From JAFASC01 sp034669505 (GTDB lineage Bacteria; Pseudomonadota; Alphaproteobacteria; Rhizobiales; Beijerinckiaceae), in NCBI GenBank assembly GCA_034669505.1, contig JAXDNJ010000005.1, forward strand, positions 121,413 through 185,412: DNA of 64,000 nucleotides, in the 5' to 3' direction. The notes beneath the pieces were generated by a model. That model saw only the letters and a list, made by a program, of their open reading frames with translations, searched no databases and was not told where the DNA came from. The stretch's first letter is position 1. Every line of letters starts with the position of its first letter. Below, piece after piece: positions 43,664 to 52,243 of this stretch. The translations under genes and the position numbers were made by a program.

Positions 43664-44385
43664 GCGCTTATCATCGTGAACGGCACATTGTAATCGTTGC
43701 GCTCGACGGCGGCGCGAATGCGCTCGTATTCGGCAAAATCGACCGGCTCGAATTTGGCGAAATCGCCGGGCCGCAACAATGCCGGGCGCTCCCACGCCGG
43801 ATCGAACAGACGGATCGGCGCCGCACCGATCAGATGCCAGCCGCCGGGGCTTTCGAGGGGATAGATGCCGGTCAGCGTCGTCGCCATGGCAATCGAACCA
43901 GCAGGAACGCGCACGCGCGGATCGGCCCGGCGGGGCAGCACGAGTTCGCTCGGCAGATCGCCCATATAGGGAAAGCCCGCAGCGAAGCCGACGACATAGA
44001 CGAGAAACCGCGCTCCCGAATGACGCGCGACGACTTCGTCGACCGTCAGCTTCGTGCGCGCGGCGACTTCGTCGAGATCGGGCGCGCAACGCTTGTCGTA
44101 ACAAGCAGGGATTTCCCAGAGCCGCACCGGCTCCGCTGCGCCACCTGCATCTTCGAGATGCGCCGCGATTTCTTCCTCCAGTGCCGCGCCCGAGGTCTGC
44201 AGCGGGTCGTAGCGCACGAGCAGCGAGCGGAATGTCGGCACCGTCTCGATCACGCCCTGCAAGCGCACCTCTTGAAGCCGCTGGCCAAGGCGCAGCACGC
44301 GCTGGCTCAAAGCGCGCTCGACCCGGTCGCCGAACTCGACGACCAGAGCCTTGTCGCCCGCGGGAAGGAAGCGCACGCCCGTCAC
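43660..44385 (-). CDS. pxpB: 5-oxoprolinase subunit B family protein (KipI-like)
   Basis: The 241-residue protein has the KipI/allophanate hydrolase subunit 1 features: FLPAGDKALVVEFGD at the N-terminus, VRYDPLQTS, and the C-terminal GFAAGFPYMGDLPSEL, RVPAGSIAMATTLTGIYP and SPGGWHLIGAAP. It forms a complex with PxpC. The pair converges with the importer operon at 42630, so the two transcripts end two bases apart. Confidence 0.9.
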   Translation of the reverse strand: MTGVRFLPAGDKALVVEFGDRVERALSQRVLRLGQRLQEVRLQGVIETVPTFRSLLVRYDPLQTSGAALEEEIAAHLEDAGGAAEPVRLWEIPACYDKRCAPDLDEVAARTKLTVDEVVARHSGARFLVYVVGFAAGFPYMGDLPSELVLPRRADPRVRVPAGSIAMATTLTGIYPLESPGGWHLIGAAPIRLFDPAWERPALLRPGDFAKFEPVDFAEYERIRAAVERNDYNVPFTMISA

Positions 44386-44532
44386 ATCCAGCCTCTATTG
44401 CTCGACCCTACATATTGCAGAAAGCATGCCCGCCGCGAAGCGTATCAGGGCTGCCTCCGGCCGCTCGCCAGGCAGAAGTCGCCGTGCTTAACTGCAATCA
44501 CGGATGGTCAAAACCCCGGGGAGGAACGATCC

Positions 44533-45408
44533 ATGGATGATGGCGCGCATGTCATGTCGCTCGAGCCGCCGGCGCTGCCGCTCAACCGCCGCTCGCTTTT
44601 GCTGAAGACCTCGCTCACGGTCGGCTTCTGCGCCGCGATCGACCCGGTCTGGGCGCAGGTGATCACAACGCCGACGGACGGGCTCACCGCAGGCGAAGTG
44701 AAGGTACCCTCGGCCGGCATCGATCTTCCCGCTTATCGCGCCATGCCGGATAAGGGCGGACCTTTCCCGACCGTGCTCGTCATCCAGGAAGTGTTCGGCG
44801 TGCATGAGCACATCAAGGACGTGTGCCGGCGCTTCGCCAAATCAGGCTATTTCGCCATCGCGCCGGAGCTTTATGCGCGCCAGGGCGATCCCTCGAAAGA
44901 GGCGGACCTGCAGAAGCTGTTGGCGAGCATCGTCAACAAAGTGCCGGACGCGCAGGTGACCGGCGATCTCGACGCGACGCTCGCTTACGCCAAATCGACG
45001 GGCAAAGCCGACACGAGCCGCGCCGCCGTGATCGGCTTCTGCTGGGGCGGCCGGCAGGTGTGGATGTATGCCGCGCACAATCCCTCGCTGAAGGCGGGGG
45101 CCGCGTTCTACGGGCCGCTCGTCGGGCAACCGAATGAACTCAAGCCGAAAAACCCGACGGATATCGCCGGCAGCCTGAAAGTGCCAGTGCTCGGCCTCTA
45201 TGGCGGCAAGGATCAGGGGATCACCGCAGAGCACATCGCGGCGATGCGCGAAGCGCTGAAACCATCGTCAAGCAAATCGGAAATCGTCGTCTATCCCGAC
45301 GCGCCGCATGGGTTTCATGCGGACTATCGGCCGAGCTATCGCAAGGACGACGCGCAGGACGCCTGGGCGAAGGCGACGGCGTGGTTCAAGAGCCACGGAG
45401 TCGGCTAA
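44533..45408 (+). CDS. exported dienelactone hydrolase family protein
   Basis: The 291-residue alpha/beta hydrolase has a twin-arginine signal (NRRSLLLKTSLTVGFCAA, likely cleaved after WAQ) and the dienelactone hydrolase core: EVFGVHEHIKD, the nucleophile C170 in GFCWGGR and the catalytic histidine in PDAPHGFHAD. It probably hydrolyses a lactone or ester outside the cytoplasm. A GGGGAGGAA ribosome site precedes ATG 44533, and the long upstream frame is ignored. It converges with cobO. Confidence 0.88.
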   Translation: MDDGAHVMSLEPPALPLNRRSLLLKTSLTVGFCAAIDPVWAQVITTPTDGLTAGEVKVPSAGIDLPAYRAMPDKGGPFPTVLVIQEVFGVHEHIKDVCRRFAKSGYFAIAPELYARQGDPSKEADLQKLLASIVNKVPDAQVTGDLDATLAYAKSTGKADTSRAAVIGFCWGGRQVWMYAAHNPSLKAGAAFYGPLVGQPNELKPKNPTDIAGSLKVPVLGLYGGKDQGITAEHIAAMREALKPSSSKSEIVVYPDAPHGFHADYRPSYRKDDAQDAWAKATAWFKSHGVG

Positions 45409-45409
45409 C

Positions 45410-46009
45410 TTAAAACTCGATCCCCGCCTGCGCGCGCACGCCTGCGGAAAAGTGATGTTTGACTAGCGTCATCTCGGTCACGAGATCGGCGATCTCGATC
45501 AGCTCCGGTTTTGCATTGCGGCCGGTCACGACGACATTGAGATCGCCTCGCCGCTCGCGCAGCGCCGCAATCACGTCGGCGAGCGGCAGGTAATCGTAGC
45601 GCAGTGCGATCGAGAGCTCGTCGAGCACGATGAGGCGGATGTTCGTATCCGCCATCAGCTCGCGCGCTTTGTCCCAGGCGCGCGTCGCGGCCGCGACGTC
45701 GCGGGCGCGGTCCTGCGTTTCCCAGGTGAAACCCTCACCCATCGTGTGCCAGGAGACGCCGTCGAAACGCTCCAGGATGCGGCGCTCGCCGGTATCCCAC
45801 GCGCCTTTGACGAACTGCACGACACCCACCTTCCAGCCATGGCCGAGCGCACGCAAGACAAGGCCGAACGCCGCGGTCGACTTGCCCTTGCCGGGGCCGG
45901 TATGGACGATGAGCAGGCCCTTTTCGAGAATAGGCTTCGAGGCGACTTCGGCGTCCTGCACCGCCTTGCGATGCGCCATCTTCTGTTTATGACGATCTTC
46001 GCTGCTCAT
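45410..46009 (-). CDS. cobO: cob(I)yrinic acid a,c-diamide adenosyltransferase
   Basis: CobO (BtuR type) transfers the adenosyl group from ATP to reduced corrinoid. The 199-residue protein has a P-loop HTGPGKGKSTAAFG (about 37-50), QFVKGAWDTGE and VLDELSIALRYDYL, with GRNAKPELIEIADLVTEM near the end. It lies about 28 kb from the main cobalamin block, and its start overlaps the stop of the ELM1-like gene by four bases, an unusual partner. No riboswitch is found nearby. Confidence 0.95.
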   Translation of the reverse strand: MSSEDRHKQKMAHRKAVQDAEVASKPILEKGLLIVHTGPGKGKSTAAFGLVLRALGHGWKVGVVQFVKGAWDTGERRILERFDGVSWHTMGEGFTWETQDRARDVAAATRAWDKARELMADTNIRLIVLDELSIALRYDYLPLADVIAALRERRGDLNVVVTGRNAKPELIEIADLVTEMTLVKHHFSAGVRAQAGIEF

Positions 46010-47088
46010 CGCGCTTGCAGATATTTCTGCGCGATGGCGCGCGCGATGGCCGGGGTTGAATCGATCGGGTCATAGCGCCACGAATCCAATCGTCCGCTCC
46101 AGCGACGCACTGCACGGAGCGCTGTCAGCCGATCGATATAGGCCGAGATCTTGCGGTGTCCGCCGCCCGGCTCGAAGACATGCACGGGGATGCCCGTCGT
46201 GACCGCTTCGCCTATCATGTTGACGCTATCGCTCGTGACGATGACGTGATCGGCATGCGCGAGCATCTGTGCGTACGGATTCTGGCCTGTGCCGTCCCAA
46301 ACGAAGGCGCGCGTGTTTCCGTCGAAACACGCATTTAATCCCGCGAGCAGGGCAGGCGGTGTGCGCCGAGAGGGGCTGACCATCAGGCCGCAAGCATCGC
46401 GGAGAAGCTTGCGCGCGATCTCGATAAGGCGTGCGCAATCTCCTGGCGTGAACCGATGATTGATGCTGTTGCCGCCGACTATCAACGCGACACGCGGATG
46501 CGGCAGCGCTGCGATGCGCGAGTCCGGCGGTGCGTTGCGTATTTCGCCGAGCAATCTGCCGACACGATTTGCCGGCGTCGTGGTGACGATGACGTTTTCG
46601 CCACGCAATGAATCGTGTTCCGGGACCCAGATCACATCAGCGGTTTCAGGTCCGGTATAAGGGTCCTTGATAAAGACCGTGAACGTCGCGCCACGCGACT
46701 CCGTACGCACGCGCCGCAGATACGGCACCGTCTGCCGCCCGGCAGCGAAGAGAATATCGGGAAACGGCGGTGCGATCGGACTGTTCGCCCGCCGCGGGGT
46801 ATCTCGCGGCGCGATTGGCGCATATGGTGCAAACCAGCGCCACGGCGCGCGTGGCTCGATCAGGTGCCGCTCGGGCGAAAGTCCCAGCGCTTCGGCGATG
46901 CCGAAGCACTGCACTTCGTCGCCGATCTTGCCGTCCGAGAGAACCCACGCTGTGGTGCCGCGAGGCAGCAAACCCGAAATCGCATCATGGCCGGGCTTAG
47001 CCCGGCCATCCACGAGAGGGACCGGGGCGCTTTCTGAAGCATGGATGCCCGGGTCAGGCCAGGGCATGGCGACCGAGGCAAGGCTCAT
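46006..47088 (-). CDS. ELM1-family protein with a repeat-derived N-terminus
   Basis: The 360-residue protein matches the family named after plant mitochondrial fission factor ELM1, widespread in alphaproteobacteria (WVLSDGKIGDEVQCFGIAEALG, IKDPYTGPETADVIWVPEHD, VALIVGGNSINHRF, VTSDSVNMIGEAVTTGIPVHVFEPGGGHRK). The C-terminal part looks like a glycosyltransferase-B fold. The bacterial function is not established. The start ATG at 47088 immediately follows the greA stop. Residues 7 to about 36 come from a palindromic repeat (46983-47071), so the conserved protein begins only near residue 42. A TTG downstream of the repeat is the only nearby alternative start I see. Confidence 0.8.
   Translation of the reverse strand: MSLASVAMPWPDPGIHASESAPVPLVDGRAKPGHDAISGLLPRGTTAWVLSDGKIGDEVQCFGIAEALGLSPERHLIEPRAPWRWFAPYAPIAPRDTPRRANSPIAPPFPDILFAAGRQTVPYLRRVRTESRGATFTVFIKDPYTGPETADVIWVPEHDSLRGENVIVTTTPANRVGRLLGEIRNAPPDSRIAALPHPRVALIVGGNSINHRFTPGDCARLIEIARKLLRDACGLMVSPSRRTPPALLAGLNACFDGNTRAFVWDGTGQNPYAQMLAHADHVIVTSDSVNMIGEAVTTGIPVHVFEPGGGHRKISAYIDRLTALRAVRRWSGRLDSWRYDPIDSTPAIARAIAQKYLQAR
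46983..47071 (-). repeat. double-palindrome interspersed repeat, copy B, at the start of the ELM1-like gene
   Basis: One hairpin is a perfect palindrome with ATGGCCGGGC and GCCCGGCCAT arms (46987-47009). The other pairs ATGCCC with GGGCAT (47045-47067). The 35-bp spacer differs from copy A. Relative to its host gene it has the same orientation and frame as copy A in cobG and again encodes VDGRAKPGHD. Confidence 0.8.
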
Positions 47089-47565
47089 CTAACGGAACGC
47101 GACGTTGACGACCTCATAACTCTTGCCGCCACCCGGCGCATTCACCTCGACTCTGTCGCCGATCTTCTTGCCAATCAGAGCGCGCGCAATCGGCGAGGTG
47201 ATCGATACTTTGCCGCTTTTCACGTCCGCTTCGTTCTCGCCGACAATCTGGTAGCGCTTCTCTTCTTCGGTATCTTCATCGACGAGCGTTACCGTCGCCC
47301 CGAACATCACCGACTTGCCCGATAGCTTCGACACGTCGATCACCTCGGCGCGCGACATCCGGTCCTCGATCTCGGCGATGCGCCCCTCGTTATGCGACTG
47401 CGCTTCTTTCGCCGCGTGATACTCGGCATTCTCTGAGAGATCGCCATGCGAGCGCGCCTCCGAAATCGCCTGGATGATGCGCGGGCGCTCGACCTGCTGG
47501 CGGCGCTTCAGCTCCTCTTCGAGAGCGGCATAGCCGGCGGTCGTCATCGGCACTTTGTCCACCAT
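47089..47565 (-). CDS. greA: transcription elongation factor GreA
   Basis: GreA stimulates transcript cleavage by stalled RNA polymerase. The 158-residue protein has the N-terminal coiled coil with the family signature SEARSHGDLSENAEYHAAKE and the C-terminal FKBP-like domain (ITSPIARALIGKKIGDRVEV). The start at 47565 (MVDKVPMTTAGYAALEEEL) matches the usual family length. It lies between carB and the ELM1-like gene on the same strand. Confidence 0.97.
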   Translation of the reverse strand: MVDKVPMTTAGYAALEEELKRRQQVERPRIIQAISEARSHGDLSENAEYHAAKEAQSHNEGRIAEIEDRMSRAEVIDVSKLSGKSVMFGATVTLVDEDTEEEKRYQIVGENEADVKSGKVSITSPIARALIGKKIGDRVEVNAPGGGKSYEVVNVAFR

Positions 47566-47645
47566 AGCGCGTCCTAATATGTCTCAAGTCACTCTGGCCC
47601 GGCGCCTTGCGCCAAACCGAGCGACCGCCGGCAAGCGGCACCGCC

Positions 47646-50600
47646 TCAAAAATAATCCTGGAGTGCCCTCACCTCGAGATCGCCGGCGATATAGGCCTTG
47701 ATGCCCTGCGCAGCGGCAATCGCGCCCGCTAGAGTGGTGTAGTAGGGCACCTTATGCAAGAGGGCGGCACGGCGGAGCGAACGTGAATCGGTCAGCGCCT
47801 GCGCCCCTTCCGTCGTGTTGAAAACGAGCTGGATCGACCCGTTCTTGATCGCGTCGACGATGTGCGGCCGGCCTTCCGACACCTTGTTGACCTTCGCCGC
47901 CGAAAGGCCCTGCTCCTGTAGAAACCGCGCCGTGCCGCCGGTGGCGGTGAGGCTGAAACCGAGACTGCTAAGAAGCCGGGCCGTATCGACGACGCGCGCC
48001 TTGTCGCCATCGCGCACGGAGATGAAGACATTGCCGGACCGCGGCACTTTCGTGCCGCCGCCGAGCTGGCTTTTCGCGAACGCGATATCGAACGAGCGAT
48101 CCAGGCCGATGACCTCGCCGGTCGAGCGCATCTCGGGTCCGAGCACCGTGTCGACTCCGGGGAATCGCGCAAAAGGGAAGACCGATTCTTTGACCCCGAC
48201 GTGATCGTTCACGGCCGGCTTCAAGTTGAAGGAAGCGAGGCTCTCGCCGGCCATGATTCGCGACGCGATTTTGGCAATCGGCTGGCCGATGACCTTCGCG
48301 ACAAACGGCACGGTGCGCGAGGCGCGCGGATTGACTTCGAGGACGTAGACATCTCCGTCCTTTATTGCGTATTGCACGTTCATCAGGCCGCCGACATTGA
48401 GCGCGAGCGCCATTCGTTTGGTCTGTTCTTCAAGCCGCGCGATCATCTCCGGCGAGAGCGAGCGCGGCGGCAGCGAGCAGGCGCTGTCGCCGGAATGGAT
48501 GCCGGCCTCCTCGATATGCTCCATGATGCCGCAGATGAACACGTCCTTGCCGTCGCACAGACAATCGACATCGACCTCGATCGCGTCGGCGAGGTAACGG
48601 TCGAAGAGCAACGGATTGCGACCGAGCACGGTGTTGATCTGCCCGGTCTTGTCGTTGGGATAGCGTGCCTTGACGTCCGACGGCACGAGGCTCGGCAGCG
48701 TGCCGAGCAGATAATCGTCGAACGCGCTCTCGTCGCGAATGATCGCCATGGCGCGGCCGCCGAGCACATAAGACGGACGCACGACGAGGGGCAGGCCCAA
48801 TTCGGCCGCAACAAGTCGCGACTGCTCGACCGAATAGGCGATGCCGTTCTTCGGCTGCTTTAGGTGCAGCTTGTCGAGCAGACGCTTGAACTGATCTCGA
48901 TCTTCGGCAAGGTCGATCGATTCGACCGAGGTACCGAGGATCGGAATGTCGGCGCTTTGGAGTGCCAGTGCGAGCTTCAACGGCGTTTGTCCGCCAAATT
49001 GCACGATGACGCCGACAAGCGTGCCGTTCTCTTTTTCCTTGCGCAGGATTTCGAGCACGTCTTCGGTTGTCAGCGGCTCGAAATAGAGACGATCCGAGGT
49101 GTCGTAATCGGTCGACACCGTCTCCGGATTGCAATTGATCATGATCGTTTCAAAGCCCGCATCCGCGAGCGCGAAACAGGCATGGCAGCAGCAATAGTCG
49201 AACTCGATGCCTTGCCCGATGCGGTTCGGGCCGCCGCCGAGGATGACGATCTTCTTCGCATCGCTCGGCCGCGCCTCGCAGCGCGGTTTGCCCGCGAACG
49301 GCGTCTCGTAACTCGAGTACATGTATGCCGTCGGGGAGGCGAACTCGGCTGCGCACGTGTCGATGCGCTTGTAGACGGGATGCACATCGAGCCGCTCGCG
49401 CAAAGCCGCGACCTCCGTTTCACTTTTGTTAACGAGGACGGAAAGCCGCACGTCGGAAAATCCCATGCTTTTGAGCATGCGCAGGTTCATCGGATCCTGC
49501 GGCAGCCCGAAGCGGCGGACCTTTGCCTCCATCTCGACGATCTCGGCCATGCGATCGATGAACCACGGATCGATCTTGCAGGCGTCATGAATGTCTTTGC
49601 GCGTCACGCCCATCCGCAACGCCTGCGCGACGACGCGCAACCGGTCCGGCGTCGGCGTGCCGAGCGCGGCGCGCAGTACCGCCCGGTCGTCACCGTGCCC
49701 GAGCCCTTCGATCTCGATTTCGTCTAACCCGGAGATCCCCGTCTCTAGCGATCGCAGCGCCTTCTGCAGGCTCTCACCGAACGTACGCCCGATCGCCATC
49801 GCCTCGCCGACCGATTTCATCGCCGTTGTGAGGATCGGTTCGGCGCCGGGAAACTTCTCGAATGCAAAGCGCGGAATCTTCGTCACGACATAGTCGATCG
49901 TCGGCTCGAACGAGGCCGGCGTCGCGCCGCCCGTAATATCGTTGGCGATCTCGTCGAGCGTGTAGCCGACCGCGAGTTTGGCCGCCACTTTCGCGATCGG
50001 AAAACCGGTCGCCTTCGAGGCGAGCGCGGAGGAGCGCGACACGCGCGGATTCATCTCGATGACGATCATGCGCCCCGTCGCCGGGTCGATGGCAAACTGC
50101 ACGTTCGAGCCGCCCGTCTCCACCCCGATCTCGCGCAACACCGCGATCGAAGCGTCGCGCATCACCTGGTATTCCTTGTCGGTGAGCGTCAGCGCCGGGG
50201 CGACAGTGATCGAGTCGCCGGTATGCACGCCCATCGGATCGACGTTCTCGATCGAGCAAATGATGATGCAATTGTCCGCCTTGTCGCGGACGACTTCCAT
50301 CTCGAACTCTTTCCAGCCGAGGACGCTCTCCTCGACGAGCACTTCATTCGTCGGCGATGCATCGATGCCGCGCTCGACGATCTCGATGAACTCGGTCTTG
50401 TTGTAGGCGATGCCGCCGCCGGTTCCGCCGAGCGTGAACGACGGCCGGATGATCGCCGGCAGCCCGATATCCTCGAGCGCGGCGAGCGCCGCCGACAGCG
50501 TCTTCACGTGATGCGAACGCGGCGTCTCGAGGCCGATCTTCGTCATCGCCTTCTGGAAGCGCTCGCGGTCCTCGGCTTTGTCGATCGCCTCCGCCGTCGC

Positions 50601-50966
50601 ACCGATCATCTCGACGTCGAATTTCTGCAACGTCCCCATCCGCTTCAGCGACAGCGCGCAATTCAGTGCCGTTTGGCCGCCCATCGTCGGCAAGAGCGCG
50701 AAGCCGCCCGGCGCGACGTAGCGCTCCTTCTCGATGATCTTGGCGACGATCTCGGGCGTGATCGGCTCGACATAGGTGCGGTCGGCCATGTCCGGATCGG
50801 TCATGATCGTCGCGGGATTCGAGTTGACGAGGACGATGCGATAGCCTTCCTCGCGCAACGCCTTGCAGGCCTGCGTGCCGGAATAATCGAATTCGCACGC
50901 CTGTCCGATGACGATCGGGCCGGCACCGATAATCATGATCGTCTTGATGTCAGTGCGTTTTGGCAT
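47646..50966 (-). CDS. carB: carbamoyl phosphate synthase large subunit
   Basis: CarB makes carbamoyl phosphate for arginine and pyrimidine synthesis with the glutaminase subunit CarA, which is not in this window. The 1106-residue protein has two ATP-grasp halves (GGGIAYNKTEF in the first, PSYVLGGRAMAI in the second), the duplicated start motifs IMIIGAGPIVIGQACEFDY and VILGGGPNRIGQGIEFDYC, and a C-terminal MGS-type allosteric domain. The length is normal for the family. Confidence 0.97.
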   Translation of the reverse strand: MPKRTDIKTIMIIGAGPIVIGQACEFDYSGTQACKALREEGYRIVLVNSNPATIMTDPDMADRTYVEPITPEIVAKIIEKERYVAPGGFALLPTMGGQTALNCALSLKRMGTLQKFDVEMIGATAEAIDKAEDRERFQKAMTKIGLETPRSHHVKTLSAALAALEDIGLPAIIRPSFTLGGTGGGIAYNKTEFIEIVERGIDASPTNEVLVEESVLGWKEFEMEVVRDKADNCIIICSIENVDPMGVHTGDSITVAPALTLTDKEYQVMRDASIAVLREIGVETGGSNVQFAIDPATGRMIVIEMNPRVSRSSALASKATGFPIAKVAAKLAVGYTLDEIANDITGGATPASFEPTIDYVVTKIPRFAFEKFPGAEPILTTAMKSVGEAMAIGRTFGESLQKALRSLETGISGLDEIEIEGLGHGDDRAVLRAALGTPTPDRLRVVAQALRMGVTRKDIHDACKIDPWFIDRMAEIVEMEAKVRRFGLPQDPMNLRMLKSMGFSDVRLSVLVNKSETEVAALRERLDVHPVYKRIDTCAAEFASPTAYMYSSYETPFAGKPRCEARPSDAKKIVILGGGPNRIGQGIEFDYCCCHACFALADAGFETIMINCNPETVSTDYDTSDRLYFEPLTTEDVLEILRKEKENGTLVGVIVQFGGQTPLKLALALQSADIPILGTSVESIDLAEDRDQFKRLLDKLHLKQPKNGIAYSVEQSRLVAAELGLPLVVRPSYVLGGRAMAIIRDESAFDDYLLGTLPSLVPSDVKARYPNDKTGQINTVLGRNPLLFDRYLADAIEVDVDCLCDGKDVFICGIMEHIEEAGIHSGDSACSLPPRSLSPEMIARLEEQTKRMALALNVGGLMNVQYAIKDGDVYVLEVNPRASRTVPFVAKVIGQPIAKIASRIMAGESLASFNLKPAVNDHVGVKESVFPFARFPGVDTVLGPEMRSTGEVIGLDRSFDIAFAKSQLGGGTKVPRSGNVFISVRDGDKARVVDTARLLSSLGFSLTATGGTARFLQEQGLSAAKVNKVSEGRPHIVDAIKNGSIQLVFNTTEGAQALTDSRSLRRAALLHKVPYYTTLAGAIAAAQGIKAYIAGDLEVRALQDYF

Positions 50967-51087
50967 GGCGGGGTGTCTAGCGCGCTTTTGCGCCGGCTGG
51001 GAACCCCGCGCGGCGTTCGCGCGCCCCGTGGACAGCGTGCCGCGGCTCGCTTAAGAGCGAAGCACCGCTCCGGTTGCCGGGCCCGCG

Positions 51088-51405
51088 ATGATCCGCCTCG
51101 TCTTTCGTTTTCTCGGCGTCCTGCTGCTCGCCGCGGCCTTTGCGGCGCTGATCATCGACGGGACGAAATCGATTGCCGCGAGTGCCGTGATCTATACGCC
51201 CGCCGCCGATACCGCGGCGCAGATCTTTCCCGACAAATTCAAGCTGTTGCAGCCGGCGCTCGAGCGCATCCATCCGACGCTGTGGAATCCGGTGATGGCG
51301 GACATCCTCCGCCTCCCGGTCTGGGTGATCGTCGCGATTTTCGGGGTGATCTGCCTGCTTCTTGGGCGAAAGCCCCGGCCGAAGATTGGGTACTCGAGGC
51401 GCTGA
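51088..51405 (+). CDS. small membrane protein of unknown function
   Basis: The 105-residue protein has a hydrophobic N-terminal segment (LVFRFLGVLLLAAAFAALIID) and a second near the C-terminus (LPVWVIVAIFGVICLLLG), with a periplasmic-looking stretch between. Similar proteins are found in Rhizobiales upstream of msrA or near carB. No function is known. It is divergent from carB and 81 bp upstream of msrA. Confidence 0.65.
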   Translation: MIRLVFRFLGVLLLAAAFAALIIDGTKSIAASAVIYTPAADTAAQIFPDKFKLLQPALERIHPTLWNPVMADILRLPVWVIVAIFGVICLLLGRKPRPKIGYSRR

Positions 51406-51486
51406 CGGGTTCGTGATCCGATCTTCAGGCACGCGCGTCTACCGGCGGGCCCGGCGAAAACCTACATTGCGCTTCGGAGGTGCCCC

Positions 51487-52146
51487 ATGTTCCTGTTCCG
51501 CAAGAAGACCGCGCTGCCGAGCGCCGACGAGGCGCTGCCAGGCCGCTCCGAAGCTATCCCCACCGCCAAAACGCATTTCATCAACGGCCGGCCGCTGAAG
51601 GGGCCGTATCCCGAGGGGATGGAGACCGCGATTTTCGGCCTCGGCTGCTTCTGGGGCGCCGAGCGCATGTTCTGGAAGCTCGGCGACGGTGTCTTCGTGA
51701 CGGCCGTCGGCTATTCCGGGGGCATCACGCCCAATCCGACCTACGAGGAGGTCTGCTCGGGACTGACCGGCCACAACGAGGTGGTGCTGGTCGTTTATGA
51801 CCCGAAAAAGCTCCCATACGAGCGCCTGCTCAAGACGTTTTGGGAGGGCCACGATCCGACCCAGGGCATGCGCCAGGGCAACGATGCCGGCACCCAATAC
51901 CGCTCCGGCATCTACGTGACCTCGCCTGCCCAGCGAGCTGCCGCCGAGACTTCGAAGGCGGCCTACGAACAGGCGCTCGCCGCGCGGCGCATGGGGCCGA
52001 TCACGACCGAGATCCTCGACGCGCCGCCGTTCTATTTCGCCGAAGATTACCACCAGCAATATCTCGCCAAGAACCCGGCGGGCTATTGCGGGCTCGGTGG
52101 CACCGGCGTGTCCTGCCCGATCGGCGTCGGCGTCGCGGCGGAGTAA
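51487..52146 (+). CDS. msrA: peptide-methionine (S)-S-oxide reductase
   Basis: MsrA repairs oxidised methionine (S-epimer of the sulfoxide). The 219-residue protein has the catalytic C54 in GLGCFWGAER and two candidate recycling cysteines, C201 and C210, in the C-terminal GYCGLGGTGVSCPIG. A GGAGGTGCCCC segment precedes the ATG. An interspersed repeat begins six bases after its stop. Confidence 0.96.
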   Translation: MFLFRKKTALPSADEALPGRSEAIPTAKTHFINGRPLKGPYPEGMETAIFGLGCFWGAERMFWKLGDGVFVTAVGYSGGITPNPTYEEVCSGLTGHNEVVLVVYDPKKLPYERLLKTFWEGHDPTQGMRQGNDAGTQYRSGIYVTSPAQRAAAETSKAAYEQALAARRMGPITTEILDAPPFYFAEDYHQQYLAKNPAGYCGLGGTGVSCPIGVGVAAE

Positions 52147-52151
52147 CTCTC

Positions 52152-52231
52152 CCCATCATAGCCGGGCTTGTCCCGGCCACCGACGTGTTGCCATAACCCT
52201 CGTGCCGGTGCCCGGCGGATGCGGGCGTCAT
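52152..52231 (-). repeat. double-palindrome interspersed repeat, copy C, between msrA and the YqhA-like gene
   Basis: The plus strand reads CATCATAGCCGGGCTTGTCC and ends GGCGTCATGAG, with a GCCGGGC/CCCGGCC hairpin at the left and a weaker GGTGCCC/GGCGGATGCGGGCG arm at the right. Compared with copies A and B, it is in the opposite orientation relative to the surrounding genes and its second hairpin is more eroded. It sits in non-coding sequence. Confidence 0.65.
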
Positions 52232-52243
52232 GAGACGGGGCCG

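Noticed and set aside
50996..51020. GGAAC with a downstream CGTT near the carB start as an EcfG promoter
   Set aside because: The spacer is only about 9 bp, far from the 16-17 bp required.
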